DNA of 64,000 bases from Brassicibacter mesophilus. GTDB taxonomy: Bacteria; Bacillota; Clostridia; Tissierellales; Proteiniboraceae. A program made the position numbers and the translations under genes. The stretch lies in the NCBI RefSeq assembly GCF_050433385.1, contig NZ_JBNPXI010000021.1:26905-90904 (forward strand). Reading direction: 5' to 3'. Position 1 is the first letter of the stretch. Each line of letters begins with the position of its first letter. Positions 27,341-36,544 of this stretch are shown here, one piece after another. Below the pieces are notes generated by a model. That model did not search any database and was not told the origin of the DNA. It saw only the letters and a list, made by a program, of their open reading frames with translations.

Positions 27341-28165
27341 ATGTATAAAAGAATTGCTAATCCGGTAAATAAAGATATAACCCAATTACTTAAGAGAAAG
27401 CCTAAAACAGTAAATAATATAAAATATATTAATAATAAATCAGTCCTTAAAGGTGTTTCTATAATAACTTGTACTTGTAAACTTAATTCTTTAAACACAA
27501 TTATTAACAATTATACAAGACAAAAATACAGTAATAAAGAACTAATAGTTGTAATTAATAATAATACTATTGATTTAAATAACTGGACTATGGAAACTGA
27601 GAAATATGAAACCATAAAAATTTTTCAGATTGATGAAGCCTATACTCTCGGAGAGTGTTTAAACTATGCTGTTGAGCAATCAAAATATTATATAGTTGCA
27701 AAATTTGATGATGATGACTATTACGGACCAGAGTATCTACTAAATTCAATTAGATTATTTGATACTACAAAAGCAGATGTAATCGGAAAAGCTACTTACT
27801 TTATTTATTTTAAGCAAAGTGATCAACTTGCTATTAGTAGAAATGGTAAAGAAAACAGTTATGTGAATTTTCTAGCTGGACCTACTCTTATTTTTAATAA
27901 AAAAGTTTTTGCAAAAGTTAAGTTTCGTAAATTAAATCTAGGTGAAGATAAACATTTTTTACAGGACTGTCTATCAGTTAATTTCAAATTATATTCCTCA
28001 GATAGATATGATTTTCTATATTATAGACAGGAAAGTAAAGAAAATCACACATGGAAAATTGAAGATGAACGATTTATTAATCGCTGTAAATTACTATGCA
28101 AAATAAAAAATGACAATAGTTATGTGAACATAGTCAATAGATCTACTTCCAATAAAATAATTTAA
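27341..28165 (+). CDS. Small GT2-like glycosyltransferase with N-terminal PVNK tag
   Basis: 274 residues. The tag NPVNKD is at 7-12, closer to the start than in the relatives. The core is at about 38-250 with DDDDYY at 123-128 and ENHTWKIEDE near the end. GGAGG lies 13 bases before the ATG, long spacing that may lower translation. Last gene of the run, followed by a strong convergent terminator. Confidence 0.84.
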   Translation: MYKRIANPVNKDITQLLKRKPKTVNNIKYINNKSVLKGVSIITCTCKLNSLNTIINNYTRQKYSNKELIVVINNNTIDLNNWTMETEKYETIKIFQIDEAYTLGECLNYAVEQSKYYIVAKFDDDDYYGPEYLLNSIRLFDTTKADVIGKATYFIYFKQSDQLAISRNGKENSYVNFLAGPTLIFNKKVFAKVKFRKLNLGEDKHFLQDCLSVNFKLYSSDRYDFLYYRQESKENHTWKIEDERFINRCKLLCKIKNDNSYVNIVNRSTSNKII

Positions 28166-28196
28166 GACTATGAGCGAAACTCATCTCATAGTCTTA
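28163..28196. terminator. Convergent terminator
   Basis: TAAGACTATGAG (28163-28174) and its perfect complement at 28185-28196 with a 10-nt loop, between the convergent glycosyltransferase genes. Confidence 0.8.
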
Positions 28197-28224
28197 TGAG
28201 TTCAATTTCTCAAAATCAAAACTT

Positions 28225-29181
28225 CTAAATAAATTCATAAATATAATCAACAATCTGCTTTGCTCTAACAGTATTGGTATGAGAAGCATGAATAAAATCA
28301 TATCCATTTTTCGTAATTCTTTCTCGTTCTTTATCATTTCTGATATAGTACATTGCTTTGTCATAAAAATCAAGTTCATTACATTTTACAAAATTGGTAC
28401 CATCACTAAATCCTAATTCATAAACATCTTTATTCGGCTTAGCAAATAATAATGACCTACATCCTGGAACTTCAAAATATTTAGCTACAGCATATAGAAA
28501 ACTGCCTCCACAAGTAAAAAAAATTTTTGAACGATTTATTGTCTTAGCATATTTTTCATTTACAATAATATCATTTGACGGTATTACATAGTGTCCAGGA
28601 TGTGGAAAGAAAACAAAATCTTTTCTATCCTTCATTTTCCTCAATACTTCCTCTCTAAATTTATATCTACCCTTAGGAGGCAATCTTTTAGGAGGATTTT
28701 TTTTATCCTTATAAAACAATTGCCCCATGAGCAGAAAATCTATATCTTTTTCTAGGTTCCAATCTTTGATTATATCTTCATTTACAGAAAAAGGTATCCA
28801 CCTAAATTTTTGACTGTATTCAGGAAATATTTCAAGAAAAGGATTTTTACATGCAGAAAAAATAAGGTCTACCTTATTATCTTCAAAATATTTTTTTCTT
28901 GTTTTTTTTGAGTAATGTAAATCAAGTACAAAACATCCTTTAGGAATATTAATTCCATCTAATCCTTCTATTTTAGGAGAGTAAACATAATTCCATTCGA
29001 TATCATAATGTAGTATAAAATCTGGCTTAAATCCCAAGTCATAAATAATCTGTCGTATATCTCCATCTTCATGCCAATAGTATACATTCGCATATTTCTC
29101 AATAGCTGTAATCATATCGAATTTATGTTTGTGTTTCGGCCATTTATCTGCAAATCTCTTTATTAAAATTAATATTTTCAA
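28225..29181 (-). CDS. CgeB-like glycosyltransferase
   Basis: 318 residues, GT-B type of the CgeB/Glyco_trans_1_2 group. The N-terminal half has FKPDFILHYD and the C-terminal half the characteristic FEVPGCRSLLFA and LGFSDGTNFVKC, ending with the HTNTVRAKQI helix. In Bacillus subtilis, CgeB is a spore-crust glycosylation protein. The start is TTG after GAGGGGG with long spacing. It is the third gene of an operon with the TviB-like dehydrogenase and a degenerate GT2 gene. A paralog of about half identity by eye lies at 45710-46705. Confidence 0.82.
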   Translation of the reverse strand: MKILILIKRFADKWPKHKHKFDMITAIEKYANVYYWHEDGDIRQIIYDLGFKPDFILHYDIEWNYVYSPKIEGLDGINIPKGCFVLDLHYSKKTRKKYFEDNKVDLIFSACKNPFLEIFPEYSQKFRWIPFSVNEDIIKDWNLEKDIDFLLMGQLFYKDKKNPPKRLPPKGRYKFREEVLRKMKDRKDFVFFPHPGHYVIPSNDIIVNEKYAKTINRSKIFFTCGGSFLYAVAKYFEVPGCRSLLFAKPNKDVYELGFSDGTNFVKCNELDFYDKAMYYIRNDKERERITKNGYDFIHASHTNTVRAKQIVDYIYEFI

Positions 29182-29241
29182 ATCTGATATTGCGCCCCCT
29201 CTAGTTTGTCAGTATTGTAATAGCTGAAATATTTAAATAGG

Positions 29242-30063
29242 TCATATCCCAGTATAGTCACTGTCTCTAGCAATTATAGTGAAATTTTGTAAAAACTCAT
29301 CATCTACTAATTGCTCACATTCCTTTATCTTAATAAAAACAAAACTATTTCTGTCAGATGAATATATCTTGAAGCCTTTATTTGAGCAATCAATACAAAA
29401 CTGTTTTTCAATGCCTAACTCTGATTCTACAAATTTTACTTCACCTATCACTTCTTTTCTAAAACTTAAAGTAGGACCATACACATAATCAACATAATTA
29501 TTTTCTATTCCTTTTTTTGAAACAGCTAATACTCCACTGCTTTTTAAATTAACATAATATTTAGTTTTACCTATCACAGATACATCTTTAGCTCTACACA
29601 AATTTACCAACTCTGAAAGATAATTTGAGCCATAGAAAGCATTTTTATCAAATATAGCTATTATATTGTACTTAGATTGAGCAGTTGCATCGATTAAACA
29701 TTCAGATACTTTTTTATTTTTACTAGAATTGATAAAAATTACATCATTCTGTAGATAATTTTTTAACACTAGTGCTTCAATATTAGCATCATCATACCTT
29801 AATATTACAATCAGCTCTCTATTCATATAGTTTTGTCTATTATAGTTTTCTATTATCTCCTCTAAATAATTATGATTATCTACTATAGAAATAACTGATA
29901 CTCCTGAGATATTTATTTCTTCTTTTCTATGTTTCATTTTCTTCTTCATTCTTCTTGTATTTTTCCTAATATTCTTTTTAATCAATTCTTCTAAAGATTT
30001 ATTTAAAGGCTTCTTGAGAGAATAATCTTTAGTATTTACAGCTGTATTATATAGTTCTTTCAT
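29242..30063 (-). CDS. Degenerate GT2-like protein with N-terminal PLNK tag (probable pseudoenzyme)
   Basis: 273 residues from the ATG at 30063, which has GGAG eight bases upstream and begins two bases after the dehydrogenase stop. The tag KPLNKS (18-23) and a very basic stretch (RKNTRRMKKKMKHRK) are kept. The core fold is recognisable (VSVISIVDNHNYLEEIIENY), but DDDDYY is replaced by DKNAFY (139-144) and the HxWK block near the C-terminus is lost. Without the DxD metal ligands, catalysis is unlikely. It may serve as a scaffold or regulator. The frame is intact, so it is not simply decaying. Confidence 0.8.
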   Translation of the reverse strand: MKELYNTAVNTKDYSLKKPLNKSLEELIKKNIRKNTRRMKKKMKHRKEEINISGVSVISIVDNHNYLEEIIENYNRQNYMNRELIVILRYDDANIEALVLKNYLQNDVIFINSSKNKKVSECLIDATAQSKYNIIAIFDKNAFYGSNYLSELVNLCRAKDVSVIGKTKYYVNLKSSGVLAVSKKGIENNYVDYVYGPTLSFRKEVIGEVKFVESELGIEKQFCIDCSNKGFKIYSSDRNSFVFIKIKECEQLVDDEFLQNFTIIARDSDYTGI

Positions 30064-30064
30064 A

Positions 30065-31378
30065 TTAAAATCTCCAATATAAATAGCCAAGTTTTATTGC
30101 ATCGCTCTTGCTAAAAATTCCCTTTATATCTATTAATACCGGTGTATTACCTGAATACATCTTAACCATATCTTCTAGCCTTAATTCTTTGAACATGTCA
30201 TGGGATACTGCAAATATTATTGCATCCATATCTTTAATATCTTCTTTGCTCCTAAGTTTAATATTATGTTTACTCAAAACTTCGTTCTTATCTACTATTG
30301 GATCAACTACAATGACAGTTATTCCAACTTGTTCTAGTAATTTTATTATTTCTAATACTTTCGTGTTTCTAATATCACTGCAATTCTCTTTAAAGGAAAA
30401 TCCAAAAACACCTACCTTAGATCCTTTTATATCTTTATTAGCTTCTATAAGCCTTTTTATTGTATTTTCTACTACATATTTACTCATGAAGTTATTTATT
30501 CTTCTTCCTGTACTTATGATCTCTGGATTACATCCAACCTGTTCAGCTATATAAATAAGATAATACGGATCAACCCCTATGCAGTGTCCTCCAACTAACC
30601 CTGGAGCATATGATGCAAAATTCCATTTCGTTTTGGCAGCTTTAAGAACGTGCTTCATATCAATATTAAGAGTATTAAAAATAATTGATAGTTCGTTCAT
30701 CAGTGCTATATTTACATCTCTTTGTATATTTTCCATCACCTTTGCAGCTTCAGCCACTTTTATGCTTTCAGCTCTATATACTCCAGCTTCAATAATCAAT
30801 TCATAGGTTTTTGCTATTATATCTAAAGCCTTACTATCAACTGCAGAAACAACCTTGGTTATTGTATCCAATTTATTTACTTTATCTCCAGGGTTTATCC
30901 TTTCCGGTGAATATCCAACCTTAAAATCGTCTCCACATCTCAATCCTGACTCTCTTTCTAATATTGATACGCATATATCTTCAGTTACACCAGGATAAAC
31001 GGTAGATTCAAACACTACTATAGAGTCTTTAGTTAAATTCCTGCTAAGTATTCTACACGCCTTTTCTAGACAATCTAAATCAGGTATATTATCTGATTTA
31101 ATTGGTGTTGGTACAGCTACAATATGAAATTTTGCCTCTTTAAGCATATTCTCATCTGAAGTAAAATATGCTGTAGTTTCCTTGATGGCTTGATCTCCAA
31201 CCTCCTTTGTTACATCTATACCATTCTTGTATTTTTCAATTCTACTATTATCAATATCAAAGCCTATAACTTGAGTTTTCTTTGCAAAACTTATTAACAA
31301 CGGAATTCCAACATATCCTAAGCCTATTACAGAGATTTTTTCGTCTTTATCCATAATACCTTGAAATAAATCCATCAT
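30065..31378 (-). CDS. UDP-N-acetyl-sugar 6-dehydrogenase (TviB/WbpA-like)
   Basis: 437 residues. The N-terminal NAD domain has GLGYVGIP, the central region FESTVYPGVTEDIC and GYSPERINPGDK, and the catalytic cysteine is C266 in GGHCIGVDPYYL. These blocks match the group that oxidises UDP-GlcNAc or UDP-GalNAc to the uronic acid (Vi antigen TviB, WbpA). It starts an operon of dehydrogenase, degenerate GT and CgeB-like GT, behind a sigma-K-type promoter. Two starts are possible (31378 or the ATG eight codons in). Confidence 0.88.
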   Translation of the reverse strand: MMDLFQGIMDKDEKISVIGLGYVGIPLLISFAKKTQVIGFDIDNSRIEKYKNGIDVTKEVGDQAIKETTAYFTSDENMLKEAKFHIVAVPTPIKSDNIPDLDCLEKACRILSRNLTKDSIVVFESTVYPGVTEDICVSILERESGLRCGDDFKVGYSPERINPGDKVNKLDTITKVVSAVDSKALDIIAKTYELIIEAGVYRAESIKVAEAAKVMENIQRDVNIALMNELSIIFNTLNIDMKHVLKAAKTKWNFASYAPGLVGGHCIGVDPYYLIYIAEQVGCNPEIISTGRRINNFMSKYVVENTIKRLIEANKDIKGSKVGVFGFSFKENCSDIRNTKVLEIIKLLEQVGITVIVVDPIVDKNEVLSKHNIKLRSKEDIKDMDAIIFAVSHDMFKELRLEDMVKMYSGNTPVLIDIKGIFSKSDAIKLGYLYWRF

Positions 31379-31445
31379 GAATACACCAAGTCCTTTCTTA
31401 ATAGCTTGTTTAACATACTTACTGGTACTGTCTTTCTTTTGATAA

Positions 31446-31475
31446 CATTATATGAAAGGTATGGTATTTGGTTCT
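31446..31475 (-). promoter_or_regulatory. Sigma-K-type promoter of the 31378-28225 operon
   Basis: AGAAC, 16 bases, CATATAATG on the minus strand, about 70 bases upstream of the dehydrogenase start. It is divergent from the next site. Confidence 0.65.
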
Positions 31476-31546
31476 AAAAAACATCCTCATTACTAAAAAT
31501 CTTAATCGAAACACTTTTACTCGAATTTTTAATATTTTTCTTTTTT

Positions 31547-31576
31547 ATCACAATTCAATCTGTTTTTCATATTATT
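31547..31576 (+). promoter_or_regulatory. Sigma-K-type promoter of the 31627 glycosyltransferase
   Basis: ATCAC, 16 bases, CATATTATT on the plus strand, 50 bases before the ATG. Confidence 0.65.
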
Positions 31577-31626
31577 AAAATATACTAATTTTATTATTTT
31601 TCTGTATTTTTAAGGAGGCTAAAATT

Positions 31627-32430
31627 ATGCCTAATCAACCTGTAAATAAATCTATATATCAATCTATATGCAATCGCAAAAAAGTTTCAGCAGTCGCCTA
31701 TAATAACAAAGAAGATAAAGATAATGCGCAGACTGATTTCCCTTTTGTATCTATAATCGTTTGTACTATGAGACAAAGCTGCATAAAAAATATATTTGAT
31801 AACTATAGTAGACAAATTTATAAAAATAAGGAAATGATTATAGTACTTAACAATAATAATATGAAGCTTTCTGGATGGCAGGAAAAAGCTGATATGTATA
31901 GGAATGTAAAGGTATTTCAGGTAGATGAAAAAATCACTTTAGGTAACTGTATGAATTTTGGCATTTCTCAATCAAATCATGAAATTATTGCAAAATTTGA
32001 TGACGATGATTACTATGGTCCTAAATATCTACTTGACTCGATTAAAGAATTTCAGCAGTATGATGCTGATATTGTAGGTAAAGCAGCATCCTTTGTATAC
32101 TTCAAAAAAAGCAAGATACTGGCCATTCGTTTTCCATATAATGAAAACAGGTATGTGTTCCATATGGATGGACCTACTTTACTTATAAAAAAAAGAGTAT
32201 TTGAAAAAATAAGGTTTGCTGACATTCCAAGAGGAATAGATACTCAGTTTTCAAAGGATTGTGTAAAAAACGGATTCAAAATCTATTCTATTAATAGATT
32301 TCATCATGTTTATATAAGAGATGAATCATCTAATAATCACACATGGAAAATAAGTGATAAAAATTTATTAAGATGGTGTAAAATTATACGTCGTGGAGTC
32401 GATGATTATACAAAATTTGCTGATATATAA
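31627..32430 (+). CDS. Small GT2-like glycosyltransferase with N-terminal PVNK tag
   Basis: 267 residues; AAGGAGG lies before the ATG. The tag QPVNKS is at 4-9, the closest to the N-terminus in the set. The core is VSIIVCTMRQS at 41, LGNCMNFG, DDDDYYGP at 125-132 and NNHTWKISDK near the end. A complete active-type member, transcribed alone. Confidence 0.86.
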   Translation: MPNQPVNKSIYQSICNRKKVSAVAYNNKEDKDNAQTDFPFVSIIVCTMRQSCIKNIFDNYSRQIYKNKEMIIVLNNNNMKLSGWQEKADMYRNVKVFQVDEKITLGNCMNFGISQSNHEIIAKFDDDDYYGPKYLLDSIKEFQQYDADIVGKAASFVYFKKSKILAIRFPYNENRYVFHMDGPTLLIKKRVFEKIRFADIPRGIDTQFSKDCVKNGFKIYSINRFHHVYIRDESSNNHTWKISDKNLLRWCKIIRRGVDDYTKFADI

Positions 32431-32479
32431 TCAAAAAAACAAAGGCTTTTAGCAATGCTAGCAGCCTTTGTTTTTTTGA
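32431..32479. terminator. Strong bidirectional convergent terminator
   Basis: A perfect 17-bp stem (32431-32447 with 32463-32479), A-rich on one side and T-rich on the other, serves both the GT gene and ugd. Confidence 0.88.
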
Positions 32480-33768
32480 TCTCTTCCTACTGAATAATAT
32501 TCAAAACCAAGCTCTTTAATTGATTTTAAATCAAGCATATTTCTTCCATCAATTATTATTGGATACCTCATGCATTCTTTTATTTTTAGGAAATCTAATG
32601 AATTAAATTCTGGCCATTCAGTACAAATTATGATACAATCGGAATTTGTACTAGCTTCATAAGAATTATAACAATACTCTATACTTGAAAATTTAGATTT
32701 TACCTCATCTGATACTATTGGATCATAAGTTTTTATTTTAGCTCCTCTTCCTAATAACTCCTTTATAATATAAATAGATGGTGCCTCTCTTATATCATCT
32801 GTTTCAGGTTTAAATGATAATCCTAATATAGTTATCGTTTTATCATCTAAAGAACTATAATGTTCCAATAATATTTTTACTGGTAAAAGTCTTTGCTCTT
32901 CATTGACTTCTAAAGTGCTTTTTATTATTTTGAAGTCAACACCATATTTTTCACCTATTTTTATTAAGGCCTTTGAATCCTTTGGGAAACATGAGCCACC
33001 AAACCCAATTCCTGCTCTTAAAAAAAGAGGTGATATTCTTCTATCTAGCCCCATTCCATAAGATATCGTTTCTATATCAGCTCCAATTTTATCACACAGA
33101 TTAGCTATTTCATTAATAAATGATATCTTGGTAGCTAGAAAAGCGTTAGATGCATATTTAATCAACTCCGCAGTTTCTGGAGTTGTAAAAATCACTTCTG
33201 AATTAAAAGGCATATAAAGCTCTTTCATTATATTTCTTGCTTTTATTGAATCACAACCTATTACTACTCTATCGGCATTAAAGAAATCATGCAATGCTTT
33301 TCCTTCCCTTAAAAATTCAGGATTTGAAACTACATCAAAATTTTCAGGAGATACTCCTTTCATAGAAAGAAGACAGCTGACATCTTTTTGGGTTCCAACT
33401 GGCACAGTACTTTTATTGACTATAATTTTATAACTATCTATATAATTAGATATTTGAATTATTACTTGGTTAACCTGAGTCATATCTACATTGCCATCGT
33501 TCTTTTCAGGTGTTCCAACTGCCAAAAATATAATATCTGAAGTCTTCACTCCTAGTGATATATCATTTGTAAATATTATATTATTTGAAGATAGACATTC
33601 ATTAAGTAGTCCATCTAAACCTTCTTCATATATAGTAGGAACACCTCTTTTTAGAGCGTTGACTTTTTCAATATCTTTTTCAACACAAATAACTTTATTA
33701 TTTAATTTTGCAAATGCTAATGATGTAATAAGCCCTACATAGCCTGCACCGATAACACAAATTCTCAT
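32458..33768 (-). CDS. ugd: UDP-glucose 6-dehydrogenase
   Basis: Makes UDP-glucuronate from UDP-glucose with two NAD. The 436 residues contain GAGYVGLI at the N-terminus, NKSTVPVGT, SNPEFLREG and the catalytic C260 in GFGGSCFPKD. The length is normal. It has its own sigma-K-type promoter, so UDP-glucuronate supply would rise late in sporulation. It supplies uronate donor for the surface glycan (inference). Confidence 0.93.
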   Translation of the reverse strand: MRICVIGAGYVGLITSLAFAKLNNKVICVEKDIEKVNALKRGVPTIYEEGLDGLLNECLSSNNIIFTNDISLGVKTSDIIFLAVGTPEKNDGNVDMTQVNQVIIQISNYIDSYKIIVNKSTVPVGTQKDVSCLLSMKGVSPENFDVVSNPEFLREGKALHDFFNADRVVIGCDSIKARNIMKELYMPFNSEVIFTTPETAELIKYASNAFLATKISFINEIANLCDKIGADIETISYGMGLDRRISPLFLRAGIGFGGSCFPKDSKALIKIGEKYGVDFKIIKSTLEVNEEQRLLPVKILLEHYSSLDDKTITILGLSFKPETDDIREAPSIYIIKELLGRGAKIKTYDPIVSDEVKSKFSSIEYCYNSYEASTNSDCIIICTEWPEFNSLDFLKIKECMRYPIIIDGRNMLDLKSIKELGFEYYSVGRDQKNKGC

Positions 33769-33830
33769 TTTTTCACCCTCTTTAACGGAATATAACCACT
33801 ATCTTATACCATTATCATATTTGTCTATTA

Positions 33831-33860
33831 CATTTTATGTAACGTTCAAATATAGGTGAT
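33831..33860 (-). promoter_or_regulatory. Sigma-K-type promoter of ugd
   Basis: ATCAC, 16 bases, CATAAAATG on the minus strand. Confidence 0.65.
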
Positions 33861-33899
33861 TTTTTTATAAAGATTAGTAGAATCTATCATAACCTGTTT

Positions 33900-33929
33900 A
33901 TCACAAAATATTGTACAATTCATATATTG
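33900..33929 (+). promoter_or_regulatory. Sigma-K-type promoter of the 33974 gene run
   Basis: ATCAC, 16 bases, CATATATTG on the plus strand, 45 bases upstream of the ATG. Divergent with the ugd promoter, 40 bases away. Confidence 0.65.
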
Positions 33930-33973
33930 AATTAGGATACTATATAAGTCCAATTTATAAATGAGGTGAAATA

Positions 33974-34840
33974 ATGGGTAATAAAAAAGTTTTTAAACAA
34001 AAACCCGTTAATAAGATTATAAAAAATAAAAATAAATCCACTATTAAAAAGAGAAATAAATCTGCTAGCAGTAAACAGAAAAAGAAAAAAACTAAACTAA
34101 AGTCTATAGGAAAGGATAATACCTTAAAACCAAAAACTTATATTCCAGGCTCTAAGAAAATCATAATATACAGTGACTTCAACACACTACGTTTTAGTAA
34201 TAAACGATTCTCAAAAAAGTGGATTGAAAAACGCATTGCCATATTCATGAAATATACTCTAAAAAGTCTTAAACTTCAAACAAACCAGAACTTCTTGGAA
34301 TTATTAAAATATGAAGATAGATCAAAAGATACTATCGAGTATGTTCTTAATAAATACCCGAAACTCCCTGAGAACATAAAATTTATCCCAAAAAGTAACT
34401 TTGAAGATATGGTCATTAAAAATATTCAAGGTTTTGACTACTTGTATTTAGTAAGATTAGACTCTGATGATTTGTATCATAAATCTTTCATTCAGCAAAT
34501 GCATGACTATAAACATGATATAACTACAGAAGCAATCATAAATCAAAATGGATATATATATGATTCCATTAAAAAACGTCTGGCAAGATTTCCTCATAAA
34601 TCACCTAACTATTATACTCTGATATATAACTCCAATGACTATATTAAAGGAAAGAGATATATTATTCCTGGAGGACATCCGAATGTAATCAAACTACTCA
34701 ATCATGAAATAATAAAAAAACCAAACTATATACGTAATGTGCATTCAACAAATGATTCCTCTACTTTTAGACTAGCAAATAGCAAGAATATTATAAATAA
34801 TAATAATAAAATAAAACAAATACTAAGTGAGTTTTTGTAG
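33974..34840 (+). CDS. Second-family glycosyltransferase with N-terminal PVNK tag
   Basis: 288 residues of a different small glycosyltransferase family (similar in layout to the putative rhamnosyltransferase family PF11316): W-x2-K-R-IAIFMKYTLKSLKLQTNQNF, then RLDSDDLYHKS (161-171) with the DSDD acidic motif at 163-166. About 45 extra N-terminal residues carry KPVNKI (10-15) and a Lys-rich region. The tag is the same as in the GT2-like family although the catalytic domain is unrelated at sequence level. Three close relatives at 53.8-56.1 kb lack the extension. Confidence 0.8.
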   Translation: MGNKKVFKQKPVNKIIKNKNKSTIKKRNKSASSKQKKKKTKLKSIGKDNTLKPKTYIPGSKKIIIYSDFNTLRFSNKRFSKKWIEKRIAIFMKYTLKSLKLQTNQNFLELLKYEDRSKDTIEYVLNKYPKLPENIKFIPKSNFEDMVIKNIQGFDYLYLVRLDSDDLYHKSFIQQMHDYKHDITTEAIINQNGYIYDSIKKRLARFPHKSPNYYTLIYNSNDYIKGKRYIIPGGHPNVIKLLNHEIIKKPNYIRNVHSTNDSSTFRLANSKNIINNNNKIKQILSEFL

Positions 34841-34887
34841 ATTAAAATATTGCTCCATTAAAAATATATTTTGAAAGGATGCTTGAT

Positions 34888-35775
34888 ATGTCAAATAAAA
34901 AATCTCAAGCAAAGAATAAACCGGTTAATAAATCAATCCAGAAAAAAATAAAGAAAACAAAAAAGAAGCAAAATAATGTTATAAAGAAAAATAATCGCAG
35001 CAAAAAGAAAACTAGCAAACCATTAAATAGAAAAATTAAAAAAAATATGAAAATTATTCCTCACACTAACATGAATGTCTCTAACAATCTTAGTATTTCC
35101 GTTATTGCTTCAACAAACAAGGAAAAATATGTTAATAATATATTTGAAAATTATAAACGTCAGAAGTATGAGAAAAAAGAGTTAATTATTATTTTAAATG
35201 ACAATAAACTTGACTTAGAGAAATATAAACAAAAAGCAGCCGAATATAACAATGTTAGAGTATTTCATATTGATGAAAAGAAAGATTTATCTGATTGTAT
35301 AAACTTTGGTGCTGCCCAATCTAGCTGTGATTTAATAGCTAAATTTGATGATGATGATTACTACGGACCTTATTATTTAACAGAAGCAGTTTACGCTATA
35401 GAAAAATTTAATGCTGGAGTTGTTGGAAAATCAAGATTCTATGCATATTTTGAAGATAGCAGGAAAATCGGCATAAGAAGAAATGGCGTAGAGAATGGTT
35501 ATACAGGATATATTCACGGACCTACCCTAGTGATTAAAAGAAAAGTATTTAATAAGTTTAAGTTTAAAAACATGTCCCATGGTGCTGATCAACATTTTTT
35601 AAGAGATTGTAAAAAAAATAAAATAAAAATATATTCAACAACTAGAAAAAATTTCATATATATTAGACACAAATCACTCCAACATCATACTTGGAAAATT
35701 AAAAACTCAAACTTCATGAGACAGTTTAGAATCATAAGAAAGACTAATGATTATATTCCTTATTCAAAAATATAG
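34888..35775 (+). CDS. Small GT2-like glycosyltransferase with long basic N-terminal tag region
   Basis: 295 residues from the ATG at 34888, nine bases after AAAGG. The tag KPVNKS (11-16) is followed by a long Lys-rich stretch and a second tag-like KPLNRK (44-49). The core starts near 68 (LSISVIASTNKEK), DDDDYYG at 154-160, QHHTWKIKNS near the end. The LGxC position reads LSDCINFG. Second gene of the 33974 run. Confidence 0.85.
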   Translation: MSNKKSQAKNKPVNKSIQKKIKKTKKKQNNVIKKNNRSKKKTSKPLNRKIKKNMKIIPHTNMNVSNNLSISVIASTNKEKYVNNIFENYKRQKYEKKELIIILNDNKLDLEKYKQKAAEYNNVRVFHIDEKKDLSDCINFGAAQSSCDLIAKFDDDDYYGPYYLTEAVYAIEKFNAGVVGKSRFYAYFEDSRKIGIRRNGVENGYTGYIHGPTLVIKRKVFNKFKFKNMSHGADQHFLRDCKKNKIKIYSTTRKNFIYIRHKSLQHHTWKIKNSNFMRQFRIIRKTNDYIPYSKI

Positions 35776-35818
35776 TAATTTGTTTTTTTATCATGTATTT
35801 TAGGAGATTGATATTGAA

Positions 35819-36544
35819 ATGAATAATAGCATGGGTGTTTCAATTATTACAATTACAAATAATGACATTTTTGTAAACAATATCTTTGAGAACTATTCTA
35901 GACAAAAACATCAAAAAAAAGAACTAATCCTTATATTAAACAAAAATAGTTTAGAAAAATCAAAATACGAAAAGAAAGCAGAAAAACATTCAAACGTTAG
36001 GATTATTAAGCTTAACGAAAAAACCTCTTTAGGAAACTGTCTTAATTACGCAGTAAAAATCTCAAGATACAATATTTTAGCAAAGTTTGACGATGATGAT
36101 TATTATGGACCTAAATACCTTTCTGATTCATTGCAAGTCTTTGAGACTACTGATGCAGATGTTATAGGGAAAAGATCTCATTTAGTATATTTTGAAAGTA
36201 ATAAAATGTTAGCTATTAGAAACCCTAACCATGAAAATAAATATGATTCTTTTGTAAATGGCTCTAGTTTAATATTCAAAAAAAATATTTTTAAAAAAGT
36301 CAAATTTGCAAATATATCTATTGCTGAGGATACTCAGTTTTGTAATGATTGCTTAAAAAAAGGCATCAAAATTTACTCTACAAATAGATTTCACCATGTA
36401 TATATCAGAAAATCCTCAAAACAATATCATACTTGGAAAATAAAAGATAAAGATTTTCTTCAAAAATCATGTAAGATAATTGGACAAATTGAAGACTATA
36501 AAAATTATGCTGATAGGGGGAGAGTTCATGAAATGGATAATTAA
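35819..36544 (+). CDS. Small GT2-like glycosyltransferase without the tag
   Basis: 241 residues; the protein begins directly with the catalytic core (MGVSIITITNN), without the P-V-N-K tag or basic linker. DDDDYYGP is at 91-98 and YHTWKIKDK near the end, so the enzyme part is intact. GGAG lies 12 bases before the ATG, long spacing. An upstream non-ATG start is not obvious. Its end overlaps the next gene by 17 bases. Confidence 0.82.
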   Translation: MNNSMGVSIITITNNDIFVNNIFENYSRQKHQKKELILILNKNSLEKSKYEKKAEKHSNVRIIKLNEKTSLGNCLNYAVKISRYNILAKFDDDDYYGPKYLSDSLQVFETTDADVIGKRSHLVYFESNKMLAIRNPNHENKYDSFVNGSSLIFKKNIFKKVKFANISIAEDTQFCNDCLKKGIKIYSTNRFHHVYIRKSSKQYHTWKIKDKDFLQKSCKIIGQIEDYKNYADRGRVHEMDN

